A model generated the notes under the pieces. It saw nothing but the letters and a program-made list of their open reading frames with translations. It searched no databases and was not told the origin of the DNA. 64,000 bases of DNA, from assembly GCA_007922305.1 (NCBI GenBank), contig ML677334.1, positions 55,602,720 through 55,666,719 of the forward strand, given 5' to 3'. Below are positions 1 through 12,292 of this stretch, one piece after another. A program made the position numbers and the translations under genes. The stretch comes from Dermatemys mawii. Lineage: Eukaryota; Chordata; Testudines; Dermatemydidae. Numbering within the stretch: position 1 is the first letter of the stretch; every line of letters starts with the position of its first letter.

Positions 1-180
1 GCTTCACAAAGGAGGTCAGAATCCTCATTCCCATTTTACAGATGGGGAAACTGTGATAGGAAGATTAAACGACTTGCCCAATGTCATGCAGCAGGCCAAT
101 GGCCAAGCCAGAAATAGAACCCAGGTCTCTGGAGTTCCTATCTAATGCTCTATCCAATAGTTCTCACTGCCATTCTGCCT
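1..180 (-). repeat. MIR/CORE-SINE copy, cut by window start
   Basis: Read on the minus strand this matches the MIR pattern: the plus strand shows TTTACAGATGGGGAAACTG, then ACTTGCCCAATGTCATGCAG and AACCCAGGTCTC. Those are the complements of the tRNA-derived head and the core of an amniote MIR SINE. Confidence 0.8.
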
Positions 181-2099
181 CCCTGTAGTAGACTATTGCT
201 ATATTGGATGCTGTATATATCCAGGATCATTACTTTCAGCAAAATGCAGCTTCTGTGGTCAAACAGACCTGAGCTGAGACCCAGGCACGTGGACCACTTG
301 AAGTCAACGGGGTTCCACACACATACAAAGCTCTTGGCAGATTTGGGCCTTATATATAATCTCAATATCTAGACTGTATTGGCAATATTTACACTTCACT
401 ATAGAGTTGCCACTTGTGTTAGACAGCTCTTAACATCTGCAATGTCAAAAGAATACTGCTACTGACAGAGAAAATGCACATTCTGCAGTGAAAGAGCTCA
501 AGGTGTTTGTACTGTATTTAAAAATAACTTTTTGTTTGGGGCATTTAAAGATCAAACAAACTCATAGCTAAAGAGTTCATTCCCAAAACAGTCAGAGCTG
601 GTATCGTCTGTACAGTGACTAATTCAAAAAGAGAAATAGAATATGAGCTCAGTAAAGACAAAAATATGTTGGGTGGATTGGCAGACGTGTGCCCTTTTTC
701 CCCCCCAGCAGAAGTCAGAAACACGAAGCCACAGTTGCAGACAAATGTTCAGAGTTTTGTTTTTTTTTGATTCAGGATTCCTTATATTACTAATCTTTTC
801 CATATTAGTACATCCTTTAGCCAGTTGTACCAATTAGTCAAGGTGAGTGCCTCAGATTTCTTCCACGGGAGTTGCAATGTAACATCTGGCATCTACTAAC
901 AAATAGAAAATTGGGTTTCTGACTTTAGATGACATTTTTCCATGAATAGCAAACTCAATAACAGGACCTTGGGGTCCAATTGCAAATCCAATAGTCTGTG
1001 ATAGTCTTCCTTTTGTTAAACTGCATGTAATGTTTATGAACCACTAGAGAATGACAATGCATGAAGGTGAGGGCATTTATCCACACAGCAAGCACAGTAT
1101 ATGCATCAACAGCGCAAGTTTGCTGTTGCTGGTTGGCCAATATGTGGCCCTTTCAGCAGCAGGTGGCCAACTCTGTCAGTCTGTCTCCATGTTTGTTCAA
1201 TTCTTTATTGTCAGCCTCACCAGAGCAGTCAAGGTGCCTGAAATTGTGTTTTTTTGTAACGCAAACATCTGTCTGCTAAGAACTGGAATGAGGCCAACAG
1301 TTCAGTTCACAACTGCAAATGAACTATCTTCAGATGGTAACAACATTCAGCCAAATCTGATTAGAATCAGTGAGCTCGAGAGGAAAGTTTTATCCTTGTT
1401 CATTTGCAACACCCTTTGATTCCACCAAACAGGGATAAAGCAGCCAGGTGACACCACCTGAAACATCTTCCAGCACTTGAATTATATACATATGCTCTTT
1501 TATCTGGGGGGAAATAACAGTTTGCAGCTGTGTTCACTGACTTTAATGTATCTGCAGGAGCTGGCAACTTGTCTCCAGATGGCCACCCCATTGTTTGGTA
1601 TTGATTGATTGATCTGCCTTACCACAGTTATATACACATCCATGTCTCAGTCACCCTTCCTGCTATTAAAATATTATACACATTAGAAAGACACGCTTAG
1701 TATTTTGTGAGCTGTGCTCACTACATACTGCCCAGAAGTTTGTTAGCCAGTTCTAAGATGTTAGAGCAATCCAGAGGATGTCTGCATTGTATACGCTGGA
1801 ACATTACCAACCACGGTAATTGAAAATCAGATTTATGTTTTTCCATTTTTAATATGCATTTCCTAAACATTTGAGCTATGAAGTGTAACTCAGCTTCTTC
1901 CCATTCTTGGAAGCATTGTTCTGCAGGCATGAAAAAACCCTTAATTTCTTCATCATCTACAATTTTGCATGATAGTGTAATTGAACAATAGTGTGTCTGC
2001 TACACCACGTTATGACCTAGTATTCTGTATATAAAAAATTAGCAGAAAAAAGTCCAAGTGTGGCTTTACGCATCGTAAAGAAGCTGCGGAGAGTAAAAC
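181..2099. other. Intergenic, no gene seen
   Basis: The sequence is AT-rich with short open frames only. No splice-framed conserved peptide or repeat with clear ends was recognised. Confidence 0.6.
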
Positions 2100-2206
2100 T
2101 ATTGTTGTTGATTTATCATTATTTATAGGTATTGCCATACCACCTAGAAGCCCTAGTCACAAAGCAGGATCCCATTGTGTCAGTGCTGTATAAACCCTGA
2201 GGACAA
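2100..2206 (-). repeat. 3' end of a MIR-like or CR1-tailed SINE, antisense
   Basis: The plus strand reads TTTATAGGTATTGCCATACC, CACCTAGAAGCCCTAGTCAC and CCCATTGTGTCAGTGCTGTA. These are complements of the common tail 'cagcgcctagcacaatgggg', which also occurs at about 9650, 28945, 33905 and 63235. Confidence 0.65.
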
Positions 2207-3661
2207 TCCCACATCTAAAGAGAGTTTTGCTTCACAGTTAACCTTAATCCATGTTTGAGCTTTTTACTAAGCAGGTAACCAGTGGTGGGAATTCTCTGTC
2301 TTTGCAGGTTCTGGTAGAAACTGCTTTACTGTGATTCAAGAAAACAATTGTTAGTTTCTTTGGAATTCAACTTCATTTTGGAGTAAAACTGAGATTAGAG
2401 ACTGATGATCTTCCATGATGATTCTTGCTTATATGGAGAAGGTTAATCCTGATCACCAAATTTGTGGTCAGGAAGAAATTGCCCCGGGAACATTCAATTT
2501 TTTTGATTTCCTCTGGGGCATTAAGCAGGGAATCCTTATTAGGACCGGATAGGCCTGTCTCAAAAAATCAGTTTCGTATGATTGCAGAGAGGAGGTATGG
2601 TGGTCCTAAGGCTTTCAGATAGTTTTCTTCTATGTTTCTCTGTAACACTCAAGAGCAAACAATTGGGCAATTGGCCAAGGATAAAAAATACACACAACGA
2701 ACTTCTAATGACAGCAGTGAAAGGAACAAGAGATTAATGAAAAGGGGTCACTGCTGGCTTATGCCTTTACAGTTCCCTTTAATGAGGTACAATGTTGGGT
2801 AACTGGTGTCATGTGTCATGTCATAACGCATCATATTCATGTTGGGTTCTGTCATGTCACAGGGTATAACAGGAGATGACAGATACAATGAGACTGTCAG
2901 ATGAGGATTTTTCTTTTTTACTGATTATTTATAAGGTTTAAAATGTGCTCAATATGTTACAGAACTGAACAAGAGGGGAAAAGACAAAGCAGGAGAGAGC
3001 AAAAGACCAAATCCTGAGAGTCTTACTCAAATCTCAAGGAGGCTAACCTTCCATTGGCTGCGTAAAAATATCAGGATTTAAGCCAATACCACCACTAGAG
3101 ATGGGACCAAGCTGCAGAGTCTGGATTTTGAACCCACAGCATTTGGAGTTGTTTAGATCAGGTTTTGTTTCAGCCTATTTTAGAGACGGCCATAGGAATT
3201 TGGATTCCAAACTCCCTAAAAGATCAAGTGTTTCGATTCAGCCATATCTCTAATTAATACTTACAAAAAGCTAAATCCTCACCTTTGTCAGGTTAGAGCT
3301 TTGTGCAGCAGAGCTGGTGGTGGAGTATTTCTTTCTGTCCAGAGCTTACTTCGGGATTGCGCCTAAGGAGAAATATTCCATTTTCCTATATGCTTTAAAA
3401 AAGCCAGAGACAGTATTTTTCACATCATTGTTTATAACTGATGTACACATTTAATCAAGCAACCTTTGGACCAGATCTTTGTCTGGGGTAAATCAGAATA
3501 GTTACAAAGGATTAAATGGGGCTATACTGATTTATATCAAGGCATCCAGTCCTTTGTCCTGTTCCTCTAACACAAACATTAACATTATAACATTCTGAAG
3601 TATCTAAAGACATTTAAAAAATTGCATTGCAACAATTGATCTGTTGTGTTGCAATATATTA
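2207..3661. other. Intergenic, one repeat relic
   Basis: The only recognisable item is a palindromic dispersed-repeat relic at about 3475-3560, where 'gtaaatcagaatagtt' pairs loosely with 'actgatttatatca'. No gene was seen. Confidence 0.5.
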
Positions 3662-4078
3662 CAGAGGATCCCTGGTATACGTCTCCCACTTATCCGTAGT
3701 TTTGCGTATCCGTCGCTTCTCAATAGGGGAACGTGTCCCACTTCACATCAGTCCCAGTCCACATATTCCTCATTTTCCACTTACTCGCTTCACCTTTTGT
3801 GTCTTAGCAATCATCGGCAGCCAGCCCCTCCCTCCACCCCAGCACCTCCTGTTAACCGGCACCCATGTGGGCCGTTGATCAACACCTTCCCTGCCAGCAC
3901 CTCCTGCATGCCGCTAAACAACTGGGATGGCACATGCTCAAAGGAGGGGGTGGAGCTGGGCAGGAAGAGATGGGGTGGGCCATTATTTTTTATGAGGAAA
4001 AATTCCCTGGTATCAGTCGTTTCTGTTTCTATTGCCCTTTTCAAAAACGCAATTCCGATGTATACCAGGGACCCCCTG
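3662..4078. mobile_element. Pogo/Tigger-like nonautonomous DNA transposon
   Basis: The element starts CAGAGGATCCCTGGTATAC and ends GTATACCAGGGACCCCCTG, so the termini are inverted repeats of about 19 bp with two mismatches. TA flanks both ends (3660-3661 and 4079-4080), the target duplication of Tc1/mariner/pogo elements. Both subterminal regions carry a 'gtatccgt / attccgatgtat' type sequence seen in Tigger-like elements. It is 417 bp and has no transposase frame. Confidence 0.75.
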
Positions 4079-4097
4079 TACACATCTTGTTATAGCC

Positions 4098-4228
4098 ATG
4101 GTTGTTGCAGCCATTTTGGTCCTGGGATATTAGAGAGACAAGGTGGGTAATATTTTTTATTGGGCCATCTTCTGTTAGTAGAGACACAAGCTATTGAGCT
4201 TACACAGAGCTCTTCTTCAGGTCTGGCT
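4098..4228 (+). repeat. Dispersed repeat, 'GTCCTGGGATATTAGAGAGAC' family
   Basis: The copy begins near GTTGTTGCAGCCATTTTGG, continues with CTGGGATATTAGAGAGACAA and a 'ttttattgggccatcttctgtta' core, and ends AGCTCTTCTTCAGGTCTGG. Further copies lie at 32071-32190 (same strand), 36377-36450 and 63612-63707 (opposite strand). It is a SINE or MITE common in turtle-type genomes; the family name is not certain. Confidence 0.75.
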
Positions 4229-6772
4229 GAATACAGGATTACCAGATCTGACAGGCTATGCAATTGTGGTTTTGTTGAAAGAAGCTTTTACTATAGCATT
4301 GTGTGTCTGAACATTAGTGAACACAATGGAATTCATTTTAATCATTTGTGTTTTCATAGCCTGAATTATGCCAGGTGCAAATCTCACCCTTTTGTGGCAA
4401 ATATTTTGTCTAGACAAAAACAAACAAACGGATTTGGCATTAGCACCAGCTTTTCTTCATGATACCTGGCAGAGGGCAATCAAAGCAACTTTCCACTCCA
4501 CTGTTCATTTGCTGAGCTTCATCCTAGAACTATACTGAAGCTGCCCCTTTCTTCCCTTGTGTCCTGTTTCGAGTAATACAGGCTATCAGCAAGTCCTCCT
4601 CCTCAGTTATTGGCAGCTCACTTTCCTGGAATATTGCTGTAATATATCTTCAGAGCAGAACTTCACTCTAAGGCTGTTTTAGTGTAATACACTCTTCCTG
4701 CTTTCTAAGATGTTATTATAAGAGAAAAAAGGCAGGCATTTTATGGACCAAAGCAAATTCTTTTCCAGAAATAACAGTTAAACTAAATCTGTTTTATATT
4801 TATCATATGAAAATTACGTTGGTATCAGGAGAATAGATCTTGACATTAAATATACATTCTCTCTCTCTACAATACTATAAAATCTTAAATGTCCACCTTT
4901 AAGAATGCAGTTTTGGTGGGGAGAAAGAGATACAGTACAGTAGCTATGTTGCAGAGATAAATCACACTTGTCTCCTCTGGAAACACACACCACCAAAATG
5001 TACTAATACCACATGATCTTGCCAGGAGATTTCCCTCTTAAATAAATTCATACTGCAGAGTCTAGCAAGAAAGTCTCCCCACTGTCTGGCTAATAGTCAC
5101 AAGAATGATTTGAGCTGGTAGGAAAAGAGTGCTGTCATATTATTATTACCTGCAAAGAAGAAACTTGCTGGAGACTCTGTATTGACCCTAATAATACAAC
5201 AGTGTGGTTTTGCCCAGACTAAACCCTCTAAGAAAACTCACAAAAATATTTTTACAAGTTCCTCATCTGTTACATTTTTCTTAAGACAATATGTATTTTA
5301 GTGTGGATGACTTATTTTCGATTAAAGGAAACAAAAAACAAAAATAAAGTGTCCAGGACACAGAGCAGTGTGTGGAGACTCAGTCTGGGTTTGTTTATGA
5401 TGCGAAGTTGCACCTATTTATCATTCAGTCATTCAACCGATACAATTGTGTTTGTAGCAGGGCAGCTGTAAGAGCAGGCATCTTGAATTAGATCACAGGG
5501 AGTGCCCTTGCAGACAGGAAAGAGTGCCCAGCTTACCTTAAGGGTGCTTTATAGTACAAAAAACCCAGATGCATTGTTACACACCTACATACACCATACA
5601 GTCTCTGGAGAAATATGATATACAGCAGTACTATAAAAAGCAGCATATGGTCACGTTTTTGTTGAAGAAACAATCAAAATAGGAAATTGTCTGATTTTCT
5701 CTAACTTTTTGGATATTTGGCAAGAAACTAGACACCACACTGTCCAAACTTCATAGCCCTTTTCATGAAGTTTTTAAAGTTAACTTTTGTTTCCCTTGAA
5801 TTCAAGTATTTGAATGGAAATATAGGAGATCTGATACGGTGTGTCTAAAAGGCACAATTCTTTCAGCAGCATGTAGAGTACATACCTGCATAGCTCCCCT
5901 AGCATGGGTTTAAATAGCAATGGAGACAGTGAGGTATGGATCAAGCTGTAAAGACATGCCTGAAGGGTATGGGTACATACCCTACACATTCTCTACTGGC
6001 CCAAGCTAGGTAGTGGCTTGCTACCTCCACAAGAAGAGACTCCAGTAGTGAGGAATGGCTGCAGTAGCTCCCAGTTGCTGGATCTCTTCTCCGCCACAGG
6101 CAAAGGCTCGAGCAGAGGAAGGGCAGCAGGAAAAGGCTGTCAACTCCTTGCATCTTCTCCGCTGTCCGGAAAGACTCTGGCGGTAGGAAAAAGGCTCACT
6201 GGCTCCCCCATCCCTCTTCCCACCAGAGCTCTTCCGTCCCACAGTGAAAGTCTCTGGCAGTGGGGAGCAGCCCACCCCCGGCTCCCTTCCCCTTGCCAGA
6301 GTCTTTCACTGACACAGGTACCAACACACTGCAGTGTGGACGCAGAACACTAAAAGATGCCAAAAGTGTTGGGTAGTGTAGATGTGGCCTTAGTAACTAA
6401 AAAATAGCTCCATATTCCCCATGAAGGGTAATGGCCTAAGCAGTGTCCCAACTGATTTCATGGGAGTTTTGCTTCTGACTTCAAACAAACCATGATTGGG
6501 TTCTAAGTAATGATGGTCTCTCCAGGCATGTAAGATTCTGGTTCTGCTGCCACTGAAGTCAGTATTAAAACTATCACTGACTCGGGGGTCCTGTCTCAGG
6601 GAGTAACCTTTCTGCCCAACAGGCTTTCTTAGCTTTCTCCATGTTGGAGAAATTTGCACTTGAGGAAGACGGAAGGTGGGGTAGGAAGGTTTAAGTTAAA
6701 GTAGCATGGGGTCTTCTGGAACATATACCTTCTCCCCATTCCTTGGTGTGCAAATTACATCAGCTTACACTT
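4229..6772. other. Intergenic; GC-richer patch near 6.0-6.4 kb
   Basis: No gene was recognised. From about 5950 to 6395 the base composition rises, and the patch ends GTGTAGATGTGGCCTTAG, which resembles the terminus of hAT-like miniature elements in this window. A matching left end was not found, so it is not called as a complete element. Confidence 0.45.
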
Positions 6773-7058
6773 AGGCCATGTTGATACGGACAGTGCTGAA
6801 GCTGTACCAAAACAGCTGCACTACTTTAGCACATCTGATAAAAATGCTCCATGCTGACAGGAGAGTGTCCTCCCATCGGCATTAAAAACACCTCTGTGAG
6901 CAGCAGAAGCTATGTTGGCAGGAGAAGTCCTCCTGCCGACATACTGCTGTGCACACAAGTGCTTATGTCGGTGTACCTTATGACACTCAGGGGGGTGGTT
7001 TATTCACACCCCCAAGCAACATAAGTTATGCCGACATAGGCTGTAGTGCAGACAGCCT
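6773..7058. mobile_element. MITE with inverted termini
   Basis: The left end AGGCCATGTTGATACGG and the right end, read inverted, AGGCTGTCTGCACTACAG resemble each other. An internal hairpin (about 6912-6945, 'ttggcaggagaagtcctcctgccga') is a hallmark of this miniature-element type. The target duplication is not clear. Confidence 0.55.
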
Positions 7059-9649
7059 TAGACTTCATTAGAGTGGATGTAAATAGCCATAATGGGGACT
7101 AAGTCAGTATAAGAGGATTTAAGTTACTCAGCATTTGTGAGGCTAATTGAGTCTAGTGAGCATCTAAATTGACATAAAACACCCTGGGGTGTCTGGAAAT
7201 ATAAGTTATACTATTTAAGACTTTCTAAACTTTCCTCTGAATTTGAACTTCTCTGTGTAAGTCTGCTTCACCTTTCAAAGGTAGAAAGTCCAAATCCTGC
7301 TAGAATTATACTTTTACTTACCTGCTTACTGACATTTTCCCAATCAAAGTGACTATATAGATTAATTATTTCCCTTTTTCTAAAGCAAAGGTTCAGATCC
7401 AAAATATTTCACGTGCTAAAAACCCCTACAAAATTAAAAAACCCAAACCCTTCATCCATCTAAAGATGTACTAATATATCAATTTTCAAAATTTAACAAG
7501 ATACAATTTGGGATAATTCATACCTCCTTCTCAGGCACATAAACCCAAACATGGAGTTCTGAATTGAGGAGCAGCACTGGTTGTATTTTGTTTAACTTGA
7601 CCTTTTAAACTGCCAACTTTTTATAGATAAAACATCTTTATATGGTTGAACTATTCTAACATGAAATATTTTGGATGAGGTCCTACAAAGAGCACTAGAG
7701 AAAGTAAACACCTAAAACACACTCCCATTTAAATGCAAAGAAATGCCCAATAGTGATATTAGAATGGAATGGTCTCCCCACTTGTTTCAATTGACTATAA
7801 TTTCCCATATAACCTAGCAAGGAAATCTGCCTTCTAGGTACAATGAAACTGCCTATATTCCATCAAACTAAACTTTCCCCCAGTTGCACTGGTACAGCAA
7901 AGAAACATCCTTTCCTCCACATGGCATTATTTTCCATATTTTCTTTCCTCTGGGATCAGAGGGGTCAAAAGTGGCTGGAAATGTACCAAAAGCCTCTATT
8001 AGTTTATTTTTTTAAAGGTGGAAAGCAGTCAGTGATGCCAGGAAACAAACCCATTAGTGATTTTTTCCCATATTCCTCCAGAGACCTGCCTAAATTATAT
8101 TATACATACCAACTGCTGAGTTTTCTTGTAAAAACAATATAGAGTATAGAGTATAAACAATATACTAAGGAACTAAAAATATGCAGTGGTTATTTATTCA
8201 GGGATCCTAATCCAACACCCACTAAAATCAATGGGAACCTCTCCATTGACTTCAGTGGACTATGGATCAGGTCTTTGAATAAGTCCTGAATTGGAGGTGA
8301 ATGAACTATTAATCACTATTAGAAATAAAGAAATGTATGCCTTTGGGGGTCATATCCTGAACTCTTTAATCAAACTTCATAATCTCATCACCCACAAGCA
8401 CCTGATCTTGGAAGAGGATTCACACTGAGTCCCGCTTTCTCTCTCTCTGCATAGACACCTTCAAGGGCTACTAGTTCTATAGAGAGACTGGTTGGGATCA
8501 AATTTCCAGCAGAGGAGGAAGGGAGCTAGTTTTCTTGAACTTCACAGCCACTTGTGGGCTACTATAGAACTTCAGTCCTCTTGGTGCTTTTCTGGGCAGA
8601 AGTAGCTAACTAGTTATAGAGGTGCTTGTATGACCATCAACACCACAGTATCCAAGCACCACCCATGAGCATCTCTCTGCAGCATAAGGGTGCTAGTTTT
8701 CTTCTGAGTCGCAAGCTGAAGAAAAGCAACTCACAAGAATCTGGGTGTGTATCTACCATGCTGCCTTTCCCCTGCTTTTTAAACTAGCAGAATGCCATAC
8801 GATCTCTAGCCTTGCTTATGCCTCTCTCACAAATATTCGCTGGTAGTTCACCACTGTGGATGTTCTGCCAATGAGCATTATAAGCATTTGTGTCCCTTTT
8901 CCTTGCTTTAAAAACTTGTCTGTGTTTTGAGCTATTAGAGAGTGCTCATGAAGCAATCATTTTGACAAGATTACAGGAATTCTCTCACTTCTTGCAGAAA
9001 CGCTTTCCTTCTACCAAACACAAAGCTTTACGTTCAGTCTCCCCTCCGTCGCCCCCGATGGATGTCCGGTGAGTGAACATCTTTAGTTATTTATCCAAGA
9101 GGCATATTGCCCAGAGTAGCAAGGCATCACCCTCACAGGGATTGCCTAAGCTCAAATGTGCAAAATATATTTCCCATGCACAGAATTTCCCAAAGAACAG
9201 TATGTAAATTACTTCCCGATGCTTAACACTCACAAAAAAGCACATTTTCTGTTCAATAAAAATAGGCGTGCAGTTAATTTGAAGCAAAGGGATGTGTCAA
9301 TAATCTGCCCCACTGTTTGTGCTGAACTGGTTGAAGAACAGAGAATACTAGAGACATAGCTCATAGGAGGGTTTGGGCAGATATATGCATAGTTTAAAAT
9401 GAGAAAACAGAGGAGACTGGTTATGGGATGAAGAGCTTTTCATGTTGGGAGCCACCAGCATTCAGACAGAGACAATGGAGACAACCCTTACTACAAAGTT
9501 ACACAAAAGCATTTGTTTCGACTGTCACCTTGTCCTTCACCTCCATTGAGATGGGGCGTGGACCAAAGTTCACTGAAGTCAGTGGAAGGACTGCCATTGA
9601 CTTCAGTTGGCTTTGGATCAGACTGATGTTACGTATTGCTTAAATGCTT
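7059..9649. other. Intergenic with palindromic-repeat relics
   Basis: Relics of the 'CATTGACTTCAGTGG...GGATCA' palindromic repeat lie at 8205-8275 and 9540-9622. A candidate small exon at 8998-9068 is listed separately. No gene was supported. Confidence 0.5.
8998..9068 (+). other. Possible isolated exon (weak)
   Basis: A pyrimidine-rich acceptor (TCTCACTTCTTGCAG) and a strong donor (CG|GTGAGTG) bound 71 bases. One reading frame is open across them and contains SVSPPSPPMDVR, and local CpG content is higher than in the surroundings. No family was recognised and no neighbouring exon was found, so this may be chance. Confidence 0.2.
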
Positions 9650-9720
9650 GATTGTAAGTGCTCTGGGGGCAGAGACCAGGTTTGTTTTATGTGTTTGTCC
9701 AATATAATCGGTCATTGGAA
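9650..9720 (+). repeat. 3' end of MIR/CR1-tailed SINE
   Basis: The stretch reads AGTGCTCTGGGGGCAGAGACC and then 'tttgttttatgtgtttgtcc', the tail seen in several other copies in this window. Confidence 0.6.
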
Positions 9721-9769
9721 TCCTTAGACACTTTCCCAATAAAACAACAACTTCTAGGACACTAGCCCA

Positions 9770-10580
9770 GGATATTTCCACTCCTAAAAGGTAAAGTTCC
9801 AAGTCTTCCCTTTCCTATCTGGTCTCTCATCTGTAGCACATGCTCAGTTATGTTTCTCCCCACATTGGGGTCTTCCTCCTTGATCTCCCTGGCTATGTCT
9901 AATGCACAGGATGGCGCCCGTGTAATAGCTCGAAGGGGGAAAACCCGGAAGCCTGAGGAACCTCCCCAATGGCAAACATGAGGTAAGGCAGTAGTGTGTA
10001 CCAGTCTTTCCCATCCCAACTTACCACTTTCCTTATCATGGCCTTGAGCGTCCCATTGAAACTTTCTACAAGACCATCGGTCTGTGGCTGGAAGACAGAA
10101 ATCTGCAGGGTCTGTACATGGAGTAGAGCACATAGGTCCTTCATCAGTATCTCCTTTGGTAGCCCTGTATGGGAAAAGATCTCCACTAGCTCCTTGGCTA
10201 ACAACTTGGAGGCTGTGTTCTCTAGGGGAATGGCTTTCAGGTACCAGGTGGCATAGTCCAGGACAACAAGCACATGCTGGTGCCTCAGGTTGTCTTCTCC
10301 AGGAGGTCCAGCAGGTGCATGGCTATTCACTCAAACGGGATCTCTATGACTGACAGAGGCACTAAAGGTGCCATATTGCTGGACTTCTTAGTATCTATTC
10401 CTGGCCAGAACCACCTTTGTAGGATTCATGCCAGGGTCTACTCTGCCCCAGGTGCCCTCTGAAAAGGTGGCTGTGGGCAAGGTGTAACACCACCCTCCCA
10501 TGCTTTCGTGGCATCAGGAGCTGTTGTACCTCCTGCCACTGCACTTGTATGACCTCGTAGAAGACATCCGTCTTGATCAT
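9770..10580 (-). pseudogene. Gypsy integrase fragment (zinc finger and rve core)
   Basis: Near 10500 the frame reads VLHLAHSHLFRGHLG, the His pair of the HHCC zinc finger. The core at 10330-9899 has VLVVLDYATW with the first catalytic Asp (residue 25 of that stretch) and QTDGLVESFN with the catalytic Glu (residue 89). The block holding the second Asp is missing: GLPKEIL runs straight into MKDLCALL. After LLHGRHPVH a frameshift occurs and the integrase-like reading continues as DIAREIKEEDPNVGRNI to about 9780. The enzyme cannot be active. Confidence 0.85.
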
Positions 10581-10796
10581 GAAGGCCCGGACCTTTCAGT
10601 GTATGGGTCCCCCATCTATTTCAGCCACCTCCTTCCTGATGTTTTATCGTGGGTTTTCTGCCTGGTTTCATTTTAAATTCTCTCTCTCAGGACTAACCTG
10701 CCTGAGCTCCAGGGGGCCAGACTCTGTCCCCTCTGTCAGTTTGAGGCATCACAGTTGGGATCAGGCTTGGGTCCCTCTCCCACTGGAGTGGCTTCC

Positions 10797-11290
10797 CTAT
10801 CCAATGCCCGTGTCCACATGCCTGTGAGGGCAGTCTTCTGACCCTGAGTCAGGTTCCCAAGGCCTTAGGTGCCCTTCTTTCCTGCTTGGTCCTTCTGACT
10901 CTCCCAGGAATGGAGAGCAGATCGTGAGATATCTCAGAGAAAAATGGGGGTGGGTGGCATTCTGCAGCGGACAATTCATTAACTTTAGGATCCTCTCTTT
11001 CCTCCAATCCATCTGGTAGGAGCAAGCTTCCAAACTGGGGAACTCTCTCCCTCTGAGAACAGGGTACTGAAGTTCAGTGACCACGGCAACTGTTACCCCA
11101 GTAATGTTCCCCTGGATCTCAATCTTTACCAGGATGATGGGGTAATAACTAACCACCCCATGGATACATGTTACCCCTGTACGTTTGGCCTGCATCATCC
11201 AGCTGCATTTCACTAGCTTCCCTGAGATAAGAGTGATAGGCACTCTTGGAGTCCTCAAGCGCCATTGTCTCTACCCCATTCAGTCCAGTC
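10797..11290 (-). pseudogene. Gypsy aspartic-protease-like fragment
   Basis: The segment shows ITLISGKLVK followed downstream by ELQYPVLRGREFP, which fits the flap side and the hydrophobic-Gly motif of a retroelement protease. The catalytic triplet expected just upstream reads D-S-K in another frame, so a one-base frameshift and loss of the DTG motif are visible. It is non-functional. The downstream part to 10797 has no clear domain. Confidence 0.6.
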
Positions 11291-11350
11291 TTGTATATTT
11301 GTGTGTTACTGCAACCTCCACAAAGTGGATTAGGGGGTGCACAGGTCTGC

Positions 11351-11930
11351 TCAGTTTCCCAGGTTACACTGCATGGGCTCCTTAGTATTGGGACACTGGG
11401 CTGCTATGTGCCCCAACTCTCGGCACACACAATATCTATACGTTGCCCTAAGCACCCCCATGTCTTTTGGGCTAAGGAGACTAGCCCCATGGACCTCTTT
11501 GCCTAAGTTGCTCCAGCCCTTCATGGCACCTGGCTGGTTCTTGGCTCCCCTCTTCTCCCACTTAGACCTTCCTGGGTGCTTAGTCGTCCGAATTCCTGGG
11601 ATTGGGGCCAATCGTTTGATTTGGAGTGAATCTTCCCTGGGTGGTCGTGAAAGTTCCCTGGCCATCATCCACCTCTCCACCCTCTGTTCACACATCTGGG
11701 TAGAGTTCCTCAGGGCAATGTCCACTGGCTCCCATGACACCTTTGAGGAGCAGTGGGCACTGTCTGCGGTTCTCCTGCTCAGTTCCCCATTCCAGTTCCT
11801 TATTTTTGGCCCTTTGATCCTTACAGCTGCCCTTGTTATTTTTTTCCATTGTCTCTTGCAACTACTCCAGTTCCTGGGCCTTGTCAATCCTCCCCAAAGG
11901 CTGCAGAGAATCCTTTAGCCGTGAAATTTC
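11351..11930 (-). pseudogene. Gypsy gag fragment with damaged zinc knuckle
   Basis: The open stretch 11887-11351 (178 codons) ends with YCVCRELGHIAAQC, a nucleocapsid knuckle of CX2CX4HX4C type. The first metal-binding Cys position holds Tyr, with a Cys one residue further on, so the finger is probably impaired. The upstream sequence to about 11930 continues the gag-like frame. Basic residues upstream (KRQWKK) fit a nucleocapsid. Confidence 0.7.
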
Positions 11931-12129
11931 CCAGAACCCAACATGAGCAGTCTCCTATGGCCATCTGGCCTGACCCCACCACACTTGTTACTTTTTGTGC
12001 TACTATTTTATTTCTATGTAGCTTGTAGGACAAAATGGTGACTAAAAGGAGACAGTGATTACCTTATAGCATTCAAACATCTTTTGTTCCCAATTAAGGA
12101 TGGTCCCGGTGCTAGTCTGGGACTTTGGA

Positions 12130-12292
12130 GACTTGGTACGGACACCAATTTCCTCAGTGAGCTTAAGAAAGTCATTTAGTTTCTCTGTGTCCCAATTTGC
12201 CATCTAAAATGGGAATACCACCACCACTTCCCTACCTCTCAGGTGTTTTGTGAGGACACATACATTAAAAGATTGTCAGGCACTGAGATACT
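12130..12292 (+). repeat. MIR-like SINE fragment
   Basis: The stretch reads AAGTCATTTAGTTTCTCTGT, CCATCTAAAATGGGAATA and 'ctcaggtgttttgtgaggac', in the order of a MIR core and tail. Confidence 0.7.

Larger units (their letters stand above)
9770..12040 (-). mobile_element. Decayed Ty3/gypsy retrotransposon, gag-PR-IN order
   Basis: Read on the minus strand, the order is gag with a zinc knuckle (about 11930-11351), an aspartic-protease-like segment (about 11290-10797), then the integrase zinc finger and core (10580-9770). No reverse transcriptase lies between protease and integrase, where ordinary gypsy elements have it. Integrase upstream of RT is the order described for Gmr1-like gypsy elements, the group linked to the origin of the SCAN domain. 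The alternative is an ordinary gypsy that lost RT by deletion. All parts carry frameshifts or lost residues, so the copy is dead. LTRs were not recognised. Confidence 0.85.

Noticed and set aside
11337..11918. 193-codon plus-strand open stretch
   Set aside because: It is the shadow of the gypsy gag reading on the minus strand.
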